Source: Sitta carolinensis
Taxonomy: Eukaryota; Chordata; Aves; Passeriformes; Sittidae
NCBI GenBank assembly: GCA_032173965.1
Contig: CM063283.1
Location: 16,038,501-16,102,500 of the forward strand
Length of the DNA: 64,000 nucleotides
Reading direction: 5' to 3'
Below, piece after piece: positions 1 through 12,600 of the stretch; the first letter of the stretch is position 1, and each line of letters begins with the position of its first letter. Position numbers and translations under genes: made by a program. A model generated the notes under the pieces. That model was not told the DNA's origin, searched no databases, and was given only the letters and a program-made list of their open reading frames with translations.

Positions 1-3000
1 ATTGCACTAACAGTTTTAAGACAAGTAAAGCACCTTTGTATTCACATAAACCTCTAGTGGTCTGCTCATGAGAGACTCATTGGTATTCCTGCCTTTGAGA
101 ATTTCAGGTAAAGAAGTTCATCAGCTGTAACTTCTTTGACAAGGCAGTGAAGCATTGTATGTTGACTGGAAGAAAGACAAGGAAGAACTGCACGGTTGTG
201 TTCAGTGTCTCTGATTAGATAAAGGTAGCTAGAGATCTGAAGGAAGCTTATCTGCACCACCTTCTTGGTCCCAGTGTTTACTTATATCAGTATCCCAAAG
301 GTTCTTAACCATTTTTACCTAAGCTAACAGAATAAGCATCCCATAGGCCAGAACTGCAAGAAGCTGAAAACTGAGGATCTCTTGCCTGCCCTGCCTTCCC
401 CTCCATTTCATTAACAAGTAAAATCTGGAGAAAAGAAAAAGAAAACAAATCATCAGCATGTTTCATGCTCGAAGTCATAATTTTTCCCCTTCAAAAGTAA
501 ATACAGAGCAGAAAATCAGAAGCTCAAAAGTCTTATTTTCAATGAAAAACACACTCTTTCAAAGAAAAGCTTGTCTTGATCTACAACTATAACTAGCAAC
601 TTGCAACAGAAAGCAGGAGTCCTTGTGGAGAACTTCAAAAGTAACCCTGAATGCGCTTCTAAGAATTTTACCATGGACATTTGATTCTGTGGAATACATA
701 ACTGGGAGATTTGTCAAAAAGCTGCTCAGATTCTTTCAGGATTATCTGTCAGAGGATTCTTTAGTATGAACATATTATCATTTTTCCCTCCAGATTTTGC
801 CTTTGTTTTTTATCTCGGCCATCTCAAATATCACAAATATTTCCATTTCTGTAATAAAAAGACCACCAAATTCCCCCCCTCCCAAACACACTTAGTGTGA
901 TGTATTTTGACTGGTGTTTTTATGTGCTCATTTAGTCCAGCAACTAATTCCCATTAAGGCACAATTGTAGGAGCTTCAAACTGAATTTTCACTCTATAAA
1001 TACAACATGCTATTGAAGTATGATAATATTTTTTCTTCTCTCTGTAATTCTTTCAGTTGTACTCTAAAGGGCCTAGTTGACTTAGTTCCAATAGTGAGTT
1101 CAGAAACTCAGTTTCAAGACTAGTCTTACTGAGGTTTCTATTTGAACAAAGTTTAAGAAAAAAAATCTGATGCTTTAAATCTAGCTGTGTCTCATCAGCC
1201 AGCATTCCAAAGATGACTTCAAAATTGAGGAATGAATGGGTGGACAATGTGATGGGAAAGCACTGGTATCCTAAAAAAACACCAGCAGCAATATTTTAGT
1301 AAAAATCACTTCAGAAATACAGTGGTTCCTTGAAAGCCGCTTTGTGCAGTTTCTTGTTCAAAAGCCAGTGACTGGAATGAGGAAGCACTTACAGTTCTAT
1401 TCCCAATCATCTAATTGCAATGGCTTTCATGAAGAAGTTAATTAGATTTTCTATCCTCTTGAGCAATCATAGAATTAACTTACAGTTAAAAGGGCTTTAA
1501 AAAGGCCTTGTTTAATGACCCCAGAAAACACAGAATTATTTCAGGGTTCACAGGACATCAATCTTCATCCAACTCTTTCCATTTTTCTCTCTCTCCAGAG
1601 AGTACCAAAGACCCTTGTCTTCATCTTTCTGGTAGTTTTCAGTAGACTATATATATTTACACACATTTTATAAGGATTGTTACATCATCAGCTAAAATGA
1701 AAGAATGGTAGGACACCCCAGTGAATAACTTCTGTCCTGGTGGAAGCTCTCTCAGTGAGCTGCAGTAGGAATGGGAAGGTTTATTTTAGTACCATTACAT
1801 TAATAATCCATGCAGAGTACTTACATGCGTTCATTAATTTTCCACCACCCTCGATCACAGCCTTTAATATTCTTCTCACTAATGGTATAGTTATGAAACT
1901 TCAGAGCTATACCAAGGCTCTTCTGTGGAGTCTGTTGTGAATAACAAAGACAATGCAAGCAGTCTTCTTTTTTCTTTTTGTGTACATAAAACACAAAATT
2001 CTATACGCGTATCTCAGGAATTATGGAGCTTGGCATTGCCACACCCTGGGAGCTGTGCTGACTTCACCAGCTCAACAGCCAGCACTTTACACACTTGCCA
2101 ACTATTCAATCCTGAGTCAAAGCAAGAGTTGGCACAGCCCCACCACAGCTGCAGGCTTTCTCCCTCTCTAGCCAATAGCCTTCTCATCTTCAGAGAGCCA
2201 CTGTCTGTAGACAGCCACTTTTGTATTGAGATCAAAGTGCTCAAACACGTACAAATGTACTTGTGAAGGGACACAGAGCCCCAGCGGATTTTTAGAGTTA
2301 AGATACTGCCTGGAATACTTGTGTCACCTTTGTAATGCTAGGAGTTACTTCTACCACAATAATATAGTCTTCCACTAACACCTGCTCAGCCATACATTAT
2401 TTAATATTTTACAAAACATTTCTAAACCCAACAAAATCATGAGTGTTCACACTTAATTGGAAATCCCTTTCATAAAAGGAACAGTACCTTTTTTGCAAAG
2501 CAAGGCAGTGTTTTTTAGAGCAAGGGCTGATTCAGGGAAAAATTCTGAAATGAAAATTTTTCTCCCTTTCTCTTACAGAAAATATAACTTGGTAAATGAG
2601 TGAAGTTACAATATTGCACAAAAATACAATATTGAAAATGAAACCGGTTTGAGCAATAACCTTTCTAGCAGAAGTCCAGGGTGAACTGAAGTCTGTAAAT
2701 TTAGCCCCTCAAAAATCACCTTACCATTCTAGAAGGGGAAGAATCTGTAGGTTATGGCTAGCTGGACTTAATTTATATTGCTGTGATTCAATGTGAGCAG
2801 TCTCTAGCTTGACTCTACAAGTCATGAGTAACATAAGCAGAAAGATGGGTAAATAGTGGACCTTATCATATCCATTGCTATATTTTTAGAGAGGGAAGCA
2901 CTGAAAGGCAAACCCTAAGTCAGAGACCTTATTTTAGCAGCACTAATAAAGAAACACTCATGTCAGAGAAAACAGAACTACTTTAAAACAATGTTAACTT

Positions 3001-3579
3001 TCAGCAATTTGCTTTCAGGAGAGTATATGAAAAGATGCAGAAAAAGGACACCAAATTAAAAAAAAAAACCCAAAACAATCTATGGGATTGTGCTGATAGG
3101 ACAGACCATTCTGAGGACAAATTAAGTGTATTGGGCATATGAAAAGATACCAGAGGAATGGCAGTAATAACTAGGTTAGAGGATTTTTTTTTCATACATA
3201 CTTTTCATCCAGATTTCTGGGGGTGGGAAGAGAGGAGCTGTAAACAGTCAAGTCTTACAGTGCCTGCCATGAAGTAACTCTGCAGGCTAAACATCAAAAC
3301 TTAGCTTTTCACCTTTGTAATAGGACAGCTTAGGAACTATGTTCTCTTTCTTAAAAACAAGTGCACAGAAAGAAAAAAAAAACAAACCCTGATACAAAAC
3401 ACCTGAGCACACCAGCTATTCAGCAATGCTATTTCTACAAACTACTACATCTGCAAGGATGCAGGTTACTCATGCATCCATGCCAGCTCATGCATAATGC
3501 CAACTCAATTGTTTCTGCTTTACTTAAGCTCGATGCACCCAAAACACACAGCAGTGCCTAAAAGAAAGAATCATGTTAC
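1..3579 (-). other. TMPRSS7 intron 9 (partial)
   Basis: The next exon should encode the middle of CUB2, with a WWEINE-like block. I looked for it on the minus strand and did not recognise it, so the intron appears to run past the left edge. The sequence is AT-rich with ordinary short A/T tracts and no repeat family I can name. Confidence 0.6.
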
Positions 3580-3692
3580 CTGGAAGTTCCATGCACACAG
3601 GCATTTTGGAGGATAATAGCTTGGGTAATATGGACTTGTGATTCTCCCTTCATAGCCAGTTTCCTGTCTTGTCACTACTGCTTTTCCACATC
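3580..3692 (-). CDS. TMPRSS7: TMPRSS7 coding exon 9 (start of CUB2)
   Basis: 113 nt encoding RCGKAVVTRQETGYEGRITS, then PYYPSYYPPKCLCAWNFQ. The pattern C-G..G.I.SP.YP..YPP.C.C.W is the classic opening of a CUB domain. Acceptor CCCCTAG ends at 3693; donor GTAACA starts at 3579. It ends in phase 0, and the next exon was not found in the window. Confidence 0.95.
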
Positions 3693-6600
3693 CTAGGGGA
3701 AAAAAAAAGAGGAAAATTTGACAAACTTTGATATACATTCAGAAAAGCTATTCAGTGGGCTAAAGCATCCAAATTTATGAGAAGTCTGCCACTGCAAAGC
3801 TGTGCAGTTCAGGAATTATATTTAGCTGGATTCAAGTTGTAAAAAGAGACCCTTCTCAATGATGCACACAGAAGACAAAGGATGCAAAATCCAGGGATGA
3901 GTGCTGGGCTCTGCAGGACCAGAAGAACACACTGTAAAGTTTATTTATGTTATTTCACTGAAGACAGTTTTGCAAACAAAAATATCAGTACATCCACACT
4001 GTAGTACTACACAGGGACCTCTAGTCTTAGAATGCAGCCAGTTCGAAGTGAAATGGACTACATACTAAACTAATCGGCCTCCTGGAAACCAAAATTTTGT
4101 GTATGAGTGCTCAATGGATTTACAGAATTCTTTAAAGACAAACTCACATGAACACAGAAATGAACAAAGAAAACGCAGACCTAAACTTAAAGAGAACAAA
4201 CCAACCAACCCATACAGAACAGAACTTGAAATTAATTATTATGGAGATTTTAGGACAGGCTTTTATGATGGTATATTAATGCTTAATTACTGTCAACATG
4301 AAAAGTATGCAGCATCTTTTTGAGCAGCTTGAATTTCCTTGCATTAAATTGTGTGAGATTTTTCTCCTTGCGCTGCTAGCATGATATTCCTTGTACTATT
4401 TGTGATTATGATCTCACCATTTCTTAAAGATTAAAGCAATAAAGTTATGGACTTGATGCACAAACGTTACTGACTCTTTTGTGTTCCTGAGGAGGCAGGG
4501 ACCGATAGCAAATGCAGACAAACAACTGAAGCTTTATTTTCTGAAAGCAGTTTTTAGCGCTGATATCCTTCCGCCTTTAGCCCAATACCGGAGTCCCGAG
4601 GCAGAAGGGAGACCACTGCTACTCCTGAAATAGCAGCCCCATCTACTGGCATTTTGCAGACCTCGCCAACTGAATTCAGGGCTGCTTTCAGCCCTTTACC
4701 TTCAGACTTCACAACTAGTCTGATCAGATTACATTACTCAGTAGGAAGGCACACAGTGATGCAGAGGAGACGAAGGAGAGACAAGGATCTGTAAAAAGAA
4801 AAAAACTCAGATACACGAATCATTTTGCCATAGTCAGAAACATGACAGACACTTCAGGGTCGTAGAAGAAACAAGATAATAAACACACTTTCAAAACACA
4901 GAAAGAACTTACTTTCTTGTGTAATGACCTCAAAATAGCCATGGAATTCCTTTTCCTCCTTTACTTGTGCTGCCTTAAATATTACCAACATGAGATTATT
5001 TGTGGACACAAGTGACACCAGTGAATCAGCTGGTTCACAGGCTCTGAGGGGGAAGAAAGAGGAGCAAATACATAAGCAATTGCTTGAAAGGTGAAAAGCT
5101 TAACACATTACTCTCACTCTATGCATAAATTTTCCACTGCTTCAGATTTTACCTACTTCAAAGTCCAACCAAATCTCCATGCTCTTATGCACAAAATTAC
5201 CTGTTACAAGACCGGTTAGAAACTCAATACTGGAAATTCTTCTTATAAAAAAGAAGGAAATTACAAATATCAAAATGAATATGGAAGGGTTCACTCTATG
5301 TGATAATGACTTTCAGCCTTCACTCCCAGTAAAAATGAATGAAGCCACAATTAACAAAAAGCTGGAAGAAAGAGAAATCTTACTGTATTAGACCAACAGT
5401 TTTATCTTCTTGTTGGGAAGTGGGAAAGACAAGAAAGTTATTCTTCAAGTCAGAAATTAAGAACTCAAGCCAATCAAGTAATCTCATAAAAAAAACTTTC
5501 TGTATGCATTACCTAGCAGACATCTTCAGGCCTCTACAGACACTAACAAGTAAGCGAACACCATCCAAGTTGATTGGAGATACAGATTAGTACAGGACAG
5601 TTCTCAAAAAGGACTGAAAAGCCAATGGTCTGTTTTTGAGGCTTATACAGAGACTGAAATGCCAGAGAAAAGGGTTTCAGGGGTGAAAACACTGAGCTTT
5701 TGTCTATATAGTGGAGGTGCTGTTTTCTTTTGATTTACAGTGTCCTATGGAATTAATTATCAGGGATTTTAAAGAAAAAGTCCCTAAACAAGCATAATGG
5801 ATCATTAAAGATAGAGAAGAAAAAAGAAAAAAATAATAGTTCACATCCCTCAACCCATCACAGCTTCAAGAATTTTATAACCCTCTAAACAAATAGGGCA
5901 GATAAAAAAAGGCACTGAACTAGTGAGTGCCAGTAAGTAAAAATCATGAGACTTAGTTTCAGAACTTCAGTCTATGTCTGAAAAACACTAATCTTCATAC
6001 AGAACAGTTTGCTTAAGGGAGGAAATTCTGACATACTCTTTCAGTCAGCATCTGTTTCCTGATAAGAAACAGAAAATTTTGCCCAGTAACATGTGAATTT
6101 TTCATAGTTCTGTAGCTAGGTGAAGATGCACTCCAGTAGAAAGAAAGAAAAAAATTTGAAGAAAATTTTCCCTTTTATTAGCAAGATAACTTAGTCAAGA
6201 AATCTTAATTTGCCAGGTGTTACGAGAATAATATATGAAGATTAGAGCAATTTTAACAAAACTAAACTAAACAAAAAAAGAAGATGACAGGTCTTCAGAA
6301 AAAAACCCAAAACACTAAAATTGTCAATTAATTCTAATTAATAGAAATTCATACTCACCGGTAGAGTATCTTATCTTTGATTGGCATCAGAGAGTCATAA
6401 ATGGTGAGTGAGTCAGTGATACAGTTATCTGCATCAATCTGAAGGGATACTATTGAGAGGCGGACAAGGTGGCCCACAGATACAATGAGCTTAAAATAGC
6501 AGATTGTTCCCTCTGAAGTAGTTCGCATACCCAGAGGAATGTGCTCGTGTAGTCGGTCAGCATAGAGATCATACATGCAATTTGTTCCTGTGAAAATGTC

Positions 6601-9600
6601 ACATTTTCAACACTGGATGCAATCACTCCAAAACTCCTAAATCCACATAGCATTAAAACAAGAAATCCTAAAACTTGTGTTAAACTAAAACAAAATATGA
6701 AAGCATATCTAACTTGGAAAACAAAGTAAGAATAGAATCATAGACTGGTTTGGTGATCATCTAGTTCCAAACTCTCTGCCATGACGGGGATACCTTCCAC
6801 TCGGCCAGGTTGCCAAGAGCCCCATCCAACCCAGCCGTAGACACTTCCAAGGGGCATCTACAGCATTTCTGGGCAACCACTCTTACAGTAAAGAATTTCT
6901 TCCTACCCTAAACTCAAACCTACCCTTTTTCAACTTAAAGCCATTGCCCCTTGACCTTGTGAAGCGTTCCTTTCTGGCTGTCTGTGCCATTCACTGTTTT
7001 CATCTTAGTTACAGCTCTGTGGTCAAAGAACAGTCTATTCATAAAAAGTGCAGAGCATGGCCAACAGTGCTGTAATTCAGTTCTTGCAGGGTATTTGCAC
7101 TAAAGCAGTGCCATTTTGTACAATTTGCAGTTGAAGTTCTGTAGAGTTTCTAGAGGATAAACTACTTAATTCTTCACTGAGAGATAGTTATCTACTTTCA
7201 AGACATAAATGAACTGCTTGCCCCTATGGACATTAGGATATTTAAAATACATAAAACCAAAGTAAAAATACATTTGCATATCTGTATCCCTCCAGCTTTT
7301 TTATTGATCAAATGTCAAGGTTCTCAATGTTTTATCCTGACATGAGCTAGAAGTGCTAGCAACAAATTCAGATTCACCAAGTCCTTCAGTTTGGAAGTAA
7401 TGCTAGGACTTTTCTTGCTCAACATTCTGCTCTAAGCAGGACCAAAATGAATTCAGACTGGGTCTTTGTTCTGCCCAATCTTGAAAATTTTTGCAGCATT
7501 GGAAGTCACCATTAAAAATGGAAATACTGTGAAATAAAAATTATGCAACCTACCCTACACAACATTTACTAAAAAAGGATGCAACCTACCCTACACAACG
7601 TTTACTAAAAGAGGGTAAAAACTTTTGTCATAATTTAGACAAGGATAAGATTATTATTAATTATCCTGCTTGCATCCAATTTTCCAATTGAGCTGAAACA
7701 ACTGGGATTTCCAAATAAAATATATTGAGATCTTTATTTGAATTCAAAATTGCAGATGCAGGCAGCAAAAATCTTAGGAAATTTTTGTTTGGTCATATCT
7801 AAAACTCATAACACATCTTTTTGAAAGGTGAGAATGAAGGAAAATGCAAATTAGGGAAAATAAGATCCAAAGTGATTATTTGCATTAATTTCTGCCTATT
7901 ACAAACATAAGTCTCTGAAATAGTCATGGAACACCAACAAGAGCACTGTGAAAGTTTACTACCAATTGTTCACTCAAATTAAATGTTAACCTTTTGACCG
8001 GTAGTTAACCAAGACAGGAAGTGGCAAGTTTTGTCCAGCTTCCACTTCTAAATTACAATCTTGAAACTAATGCTATGAATGTTTATGAACCATCTGTAAG
8101 GCTCACATTCCATTTAAATGAATTACAGTTATAACTATTAAAAGCTTTGTTTAAGTCATAGTTCTTCCTTCTTCCTTGCTTTTATTTCTTCCCAATACCA
8201 TTCTTTTTATAATAGTTATTTGTGCTTATTTAGTCACTCTTTGCAGAGCCAACTTTGATCATAATCTCTAAAATTATGTAACTACCATTATTTCTACTAA
8301 GTAATTAATTAATGGAATGAGTTTGCTGCTGCTATGGAGCAGTCAAGAGAATTCAGAGCTCACTCTAGAACTACAAGTAGGTCAAGCATGCTGGCTTGAA
8401 ACCAAAGCTGGATAAAGTCTTTACCCAAGCAGCGCCAGCACAGCCAGATATTATGGCAGTGCAAGAACCTCACATCAGCTGAATGTCCACAAGTCCCTTC
8501 TCCAGTGTGAAGACCTGGAGCCATTCCCCAAGTTGGGGAGACACAAAGGATTTCTCTCACAGGATATCCTGTTCTGTTACCCTGTTCTAGTACCTCAGTC
8601 AGCCCTGTTAGCCCCCTGCCTATCCTGTGTCCCTCAGTCACTCATTTCTCCATCAGCTTCCACACTCTAACCCCACCTTTGTTCTGCCCCATGCCCCCTG
8701 ACGCCCTCTCAGCCAGACCATCCTGATACTGGAACCTGGACCCTCTCCTTAAGCCTCACTTTTCATCCTGGACTCTCGATGCACGTAGCTAGAATAAAAC
8801 ATCTCTGTAAAACCTTCCTGCCTCTTTGCCAACACCATAACAGCAGCTATCCTGGCTTTCAACACTCAAGCACCACTCTTCAATAAGTCTGCACTCCAGT
8901 CTGTGCCTGAACCAAAAACTGGGTGCATCTCCATACTCAAAGTAAACTCTATTGCTCTCAAAATACTGCCTGCCAATGCTCATTCATTTTGTGCTGCTGC
9001 ATGTTCACTTTCACCTCTGCATCATATTCTATAGTCCTAAACAGACACTGCCAAAGAACGCCAACAAATAAAATTGCACTATTATTCTCAACTACTGTGG
9101 CCTTCCATGTTTTTTATCCCCAGAAACTTCATTACATAACCACTCCATGCTTCCCAGAGACACCAGCTGACACCTGTGGGTGCTTACACAAAGTCTCTGA
9201 AAGATGTCTAGAATATGTCCAGGATAGATGTCTAGAATAGATGTCTAGAAAAGGCAGGTCATCCTTTCCCCTTCATGAGAAAGATACCATGTAAATCCTA
9301 AAAAGCCTTAGCAACAATATTTATGTTGCACTCTTCTTAATTTTTTTCTGTTTTAGGGGTTGCATTCCAGAATAAATTGGAACCAAGTTCCAACTGTGCT
9401 AATTTCTCCACCCTGGAACACTGAACTGGGAAATGAAATCTCTGTGCAAGTAAACACAATACGTAAAACTCTTTACAGAAATAAAATGCATGTGATAGAA
9501 GCCAATATTTTTATGCTTTGCAGTTTAAGTCGGGAGGCTTTTAACAAGTGAATGCTGTAGCAAACTCAAGTTGAGTTTTGAGAAATTATGGGCTGTTGGC

Positions 9601-12600
9601 AATCTAAACATTGCAAACCCTGGCTCGTGCTCTGTGTCCTGAAGTCCACCTGTGGACCTCAGAACTAGGAGAGCTTGACTTGGCTGCACGACAAAAGTAG
9701 TTGTTGGATTCTGAAAAAATATGCAAGCTAAAACCTTTGCAATGTAACTGAAGTGAAAATCACAGACAGAAGTGCAACAAAATGTCTCAGGAAAGAAAAA
9801 TATAAACACATAAAGCTATAAAGCCCTTGAAAAACCAAAACAGTGCAATTTCTCAAGATGAAGAGTCCATCTGTGTTAAGGAGAAAGGGAGGCAAACACA
9901 TCCCTTGATGATTGATAACTGCTGGCCCAACAGAGTCTTAGCAGGTGCCTGCATTAGAGGTGCAGTACTATTGCTCAGCCTAGTAGAACATTTTTTCTTG
10001 GTACCTACTCCATGTCCTAGTGAAAGTAGATGTAAAGTATACTTCTCGCTTGTTCAGTGCTTTGCACACTTCAAAAGAACCCTTCTGGGAGGTTTATAAC
10101 ATGAAACCAAGCAGGTGTACAAATAGTGTCTCCCAAAACCCTGGCAAAACTCAACTGCCCTAAGTAATTATTGTTAGGGAATTTGTTCAAAAGAATAACT
10201 CACCATTTACCTTGGAGAAAAGGGAGTTAAGGTGGATAAAGTATGGACAGAAGCATTGTTCTTGTTCAGCATATTAAATTCATCACTGTCCAGTTTAGGA
10301 AAGGTTAATCTGCTGGTCAACACAATGAATACCAAACACCTGATTTAGTTTGTTTCCTACTATGTCACCAGGTACATGTAAAAATTCACCAGGCAGATTA
10401 AAGGTAGATAGTTTCTGTATTTGTTATATGTGAGATTCTTGGTCATTTTTTTAGTAAGTCAGGACTTAAATGCCAAGGCTGAATTTAGCTGTCTTAAATT
10501 AACACTGAACAGTATATTTAAGTCCTCATCATGAACTAAAATCTTTGTTCTCCACCTCTCCTCTGTAGGAAGCTTCCAAAAGGGTGAATTACCTGATCCA
10601 GTTGTTGACCAGTAATCTGACCGAAGACCTGCTGCATAGAAAGAGAGTTCTGTGAGCCTTCTTGTTTGCCTGAAATCCAGAATCCAGGGTTTAATTCAAT
10701 CACACCTCAGTCTTAACACTGAACACACAGGATAAGGCACTTCTCTCAGTGAGGGGGATTGCCACAGCCCCCTTCATTTCTGAAAATTCTGCAAGCAGCT
10801 TTGGACGTGAGGCAAGAAGAGACTGCATGTCAATTAAGCATTCAAAGTCAATTGAAGGACTGAGACAGAGGTACCCAGGAGGTCATTTTCTCATCCTTGG
10901 CCACAAAGTCACTCTCAGTTTTCAGTTAAAAAGAATTGTTCTGTCTGATGTCCTTAGAATGGAAAATCATTAAACATTTTGTAGCTAAATACATTAAACA
11001 TACTTGAATCACACATCGTGAGTTTGTTCCCCAGACAGGAATGGCACAGGATTTATTTAACAAATGGGCAGCTTTATAATCTATTCTTGAATCTTTAATA
11101 AAGGAGTGATAAGAGTCTTATTTTCAATAAAGTGATCCTCCTTAACCCTTCATCTTTTTATGCTTTTAAAATCACAGACTAAGAAAAATCTGCATACAAA
11201 GGTATCCATTTTACCTCCTTACTGTGAACATAAGCACTCCCAATACAGGAAGCTTTGCAATCACTGCTTACAAGGACAATTTGTACCTTGATTTGATCTC
11301 AAATCTCATTTTTATTTTCCTTCTCAAATTTTTTTTTTCTTATTAAAATTTTAGTATTAGAAGCTAGAGATCTAGGATCAGGGTTACAGTTTATTTATAG
11401 AATTTGCTACTCCAAGGTAAAAGCATTTGTTTAATGAACTGTTTCCTCAAGGATATGAATATGTCCTAGTACTAACCATTTAGGATAATGGAATCCATAT
11501 CGACTGCAAGGCCCTGAAGACTTCCCACTGAAGTCCGGTTAATGATACTTGTCTGAATGGAATCCTTTAAAATGGCAGCCACACAATCCTCACACAGCAC
11601 TTGTCCCTTTGCCTGTGGTACCACAAATACGATCCAGAAATGAATAAGAAGGCCTCCATTGTTGTTGTTACTGAAATAAAGAGCTCAGATTATCATCCCA
11701 TTGGAAGTTCTCTGAAAACTAGACTCTTAGCCCAAGCTTCTGAAATACAAATTCAGAAGTGCATGGCTCATTTCTATATTTTATAGTTACTTTAACCCAC
11801 TGAATGTATATTTTCCCCTTAAAAAAACAACCAAACAAGACAAACCCCAAAACACACTCTTCACATTCAGTTTGGAATATTCAGTAGGCAGATTTCCTGA
11901 GGGCTCCTAACTTTTGAGATCTTTGGAAATCTTTTTGTCTACACATGAATTAGAGCTGGACTATTTCCTAAAGATCAAAACAGAAACAGTATAACAGAAA
12001 CAGTAGAATTATCATCTCCAGAAATGCAGAGCTCTGCACTGGTATGTATCTCACCCTGCACTGTGTGTTGCAATATGTAGGAAATGATTCCTAGACTATT
12101 CAGGTAACACATTAGAGGCCATGTATGATCACACTAATCTCTACCTCCTTAGTGGGGAGAAAGACCTTTAAATCAAACACAGCCTAGAAACCTCCACTTT
12201 CTGAACCAAAACTGTATTTGGTTCAAGAGTATTGAGATAATTAAACTTCTACTATTAGCTGCAAACATTAATATTAGAGTAAGAATATTTTATTGCATAG
12301 GAATTTCCCACTTCTTAAGTAGGAAATAGTTTTATTCCAATGACATTACTTACAAAACATATGCAATTTAGTCAATAACACAGAGTTGTGCTCCAACAGC
12401 ATGTTTAAGTGGTTAAACTTATGCATGAGCCAAAGGACCACCAAACCTCTTTATTGACATTATTTCTGTTCATCTTGCATTGTATTTCTGGCAAACAAGG
12501 AACTGTTTATATTACTTTAGCTTGCCCATACTTTTGTTAAGTGAATTGGTATAGGTTATAAATCTATTTTGCTATTAGTCCAAGTACATAGCAAAGACAC

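Larger units (their letters stand above)
6588..10592 (-). other. TMPRSS7 intron 6
   Basis: About 4 kb of non-coding sequence. It holds a CR1 fragment (6733-7000), a 36-bp tandem duplication (7543-7614), a block at 8360-8780 that is richer in C and G than its surroundings and that I cannot assign to a family, and a 13-bp repeat (9202-9251). Open frames here do not match known proteins. Confidence 0.6.

Noticed and set aside
8360..8641. 93-codon minus-strand frame in TMPRSS7 intron 6
   Set aside because: No similarity or splice context; probably chance in a locally more C/G-rich stretch.
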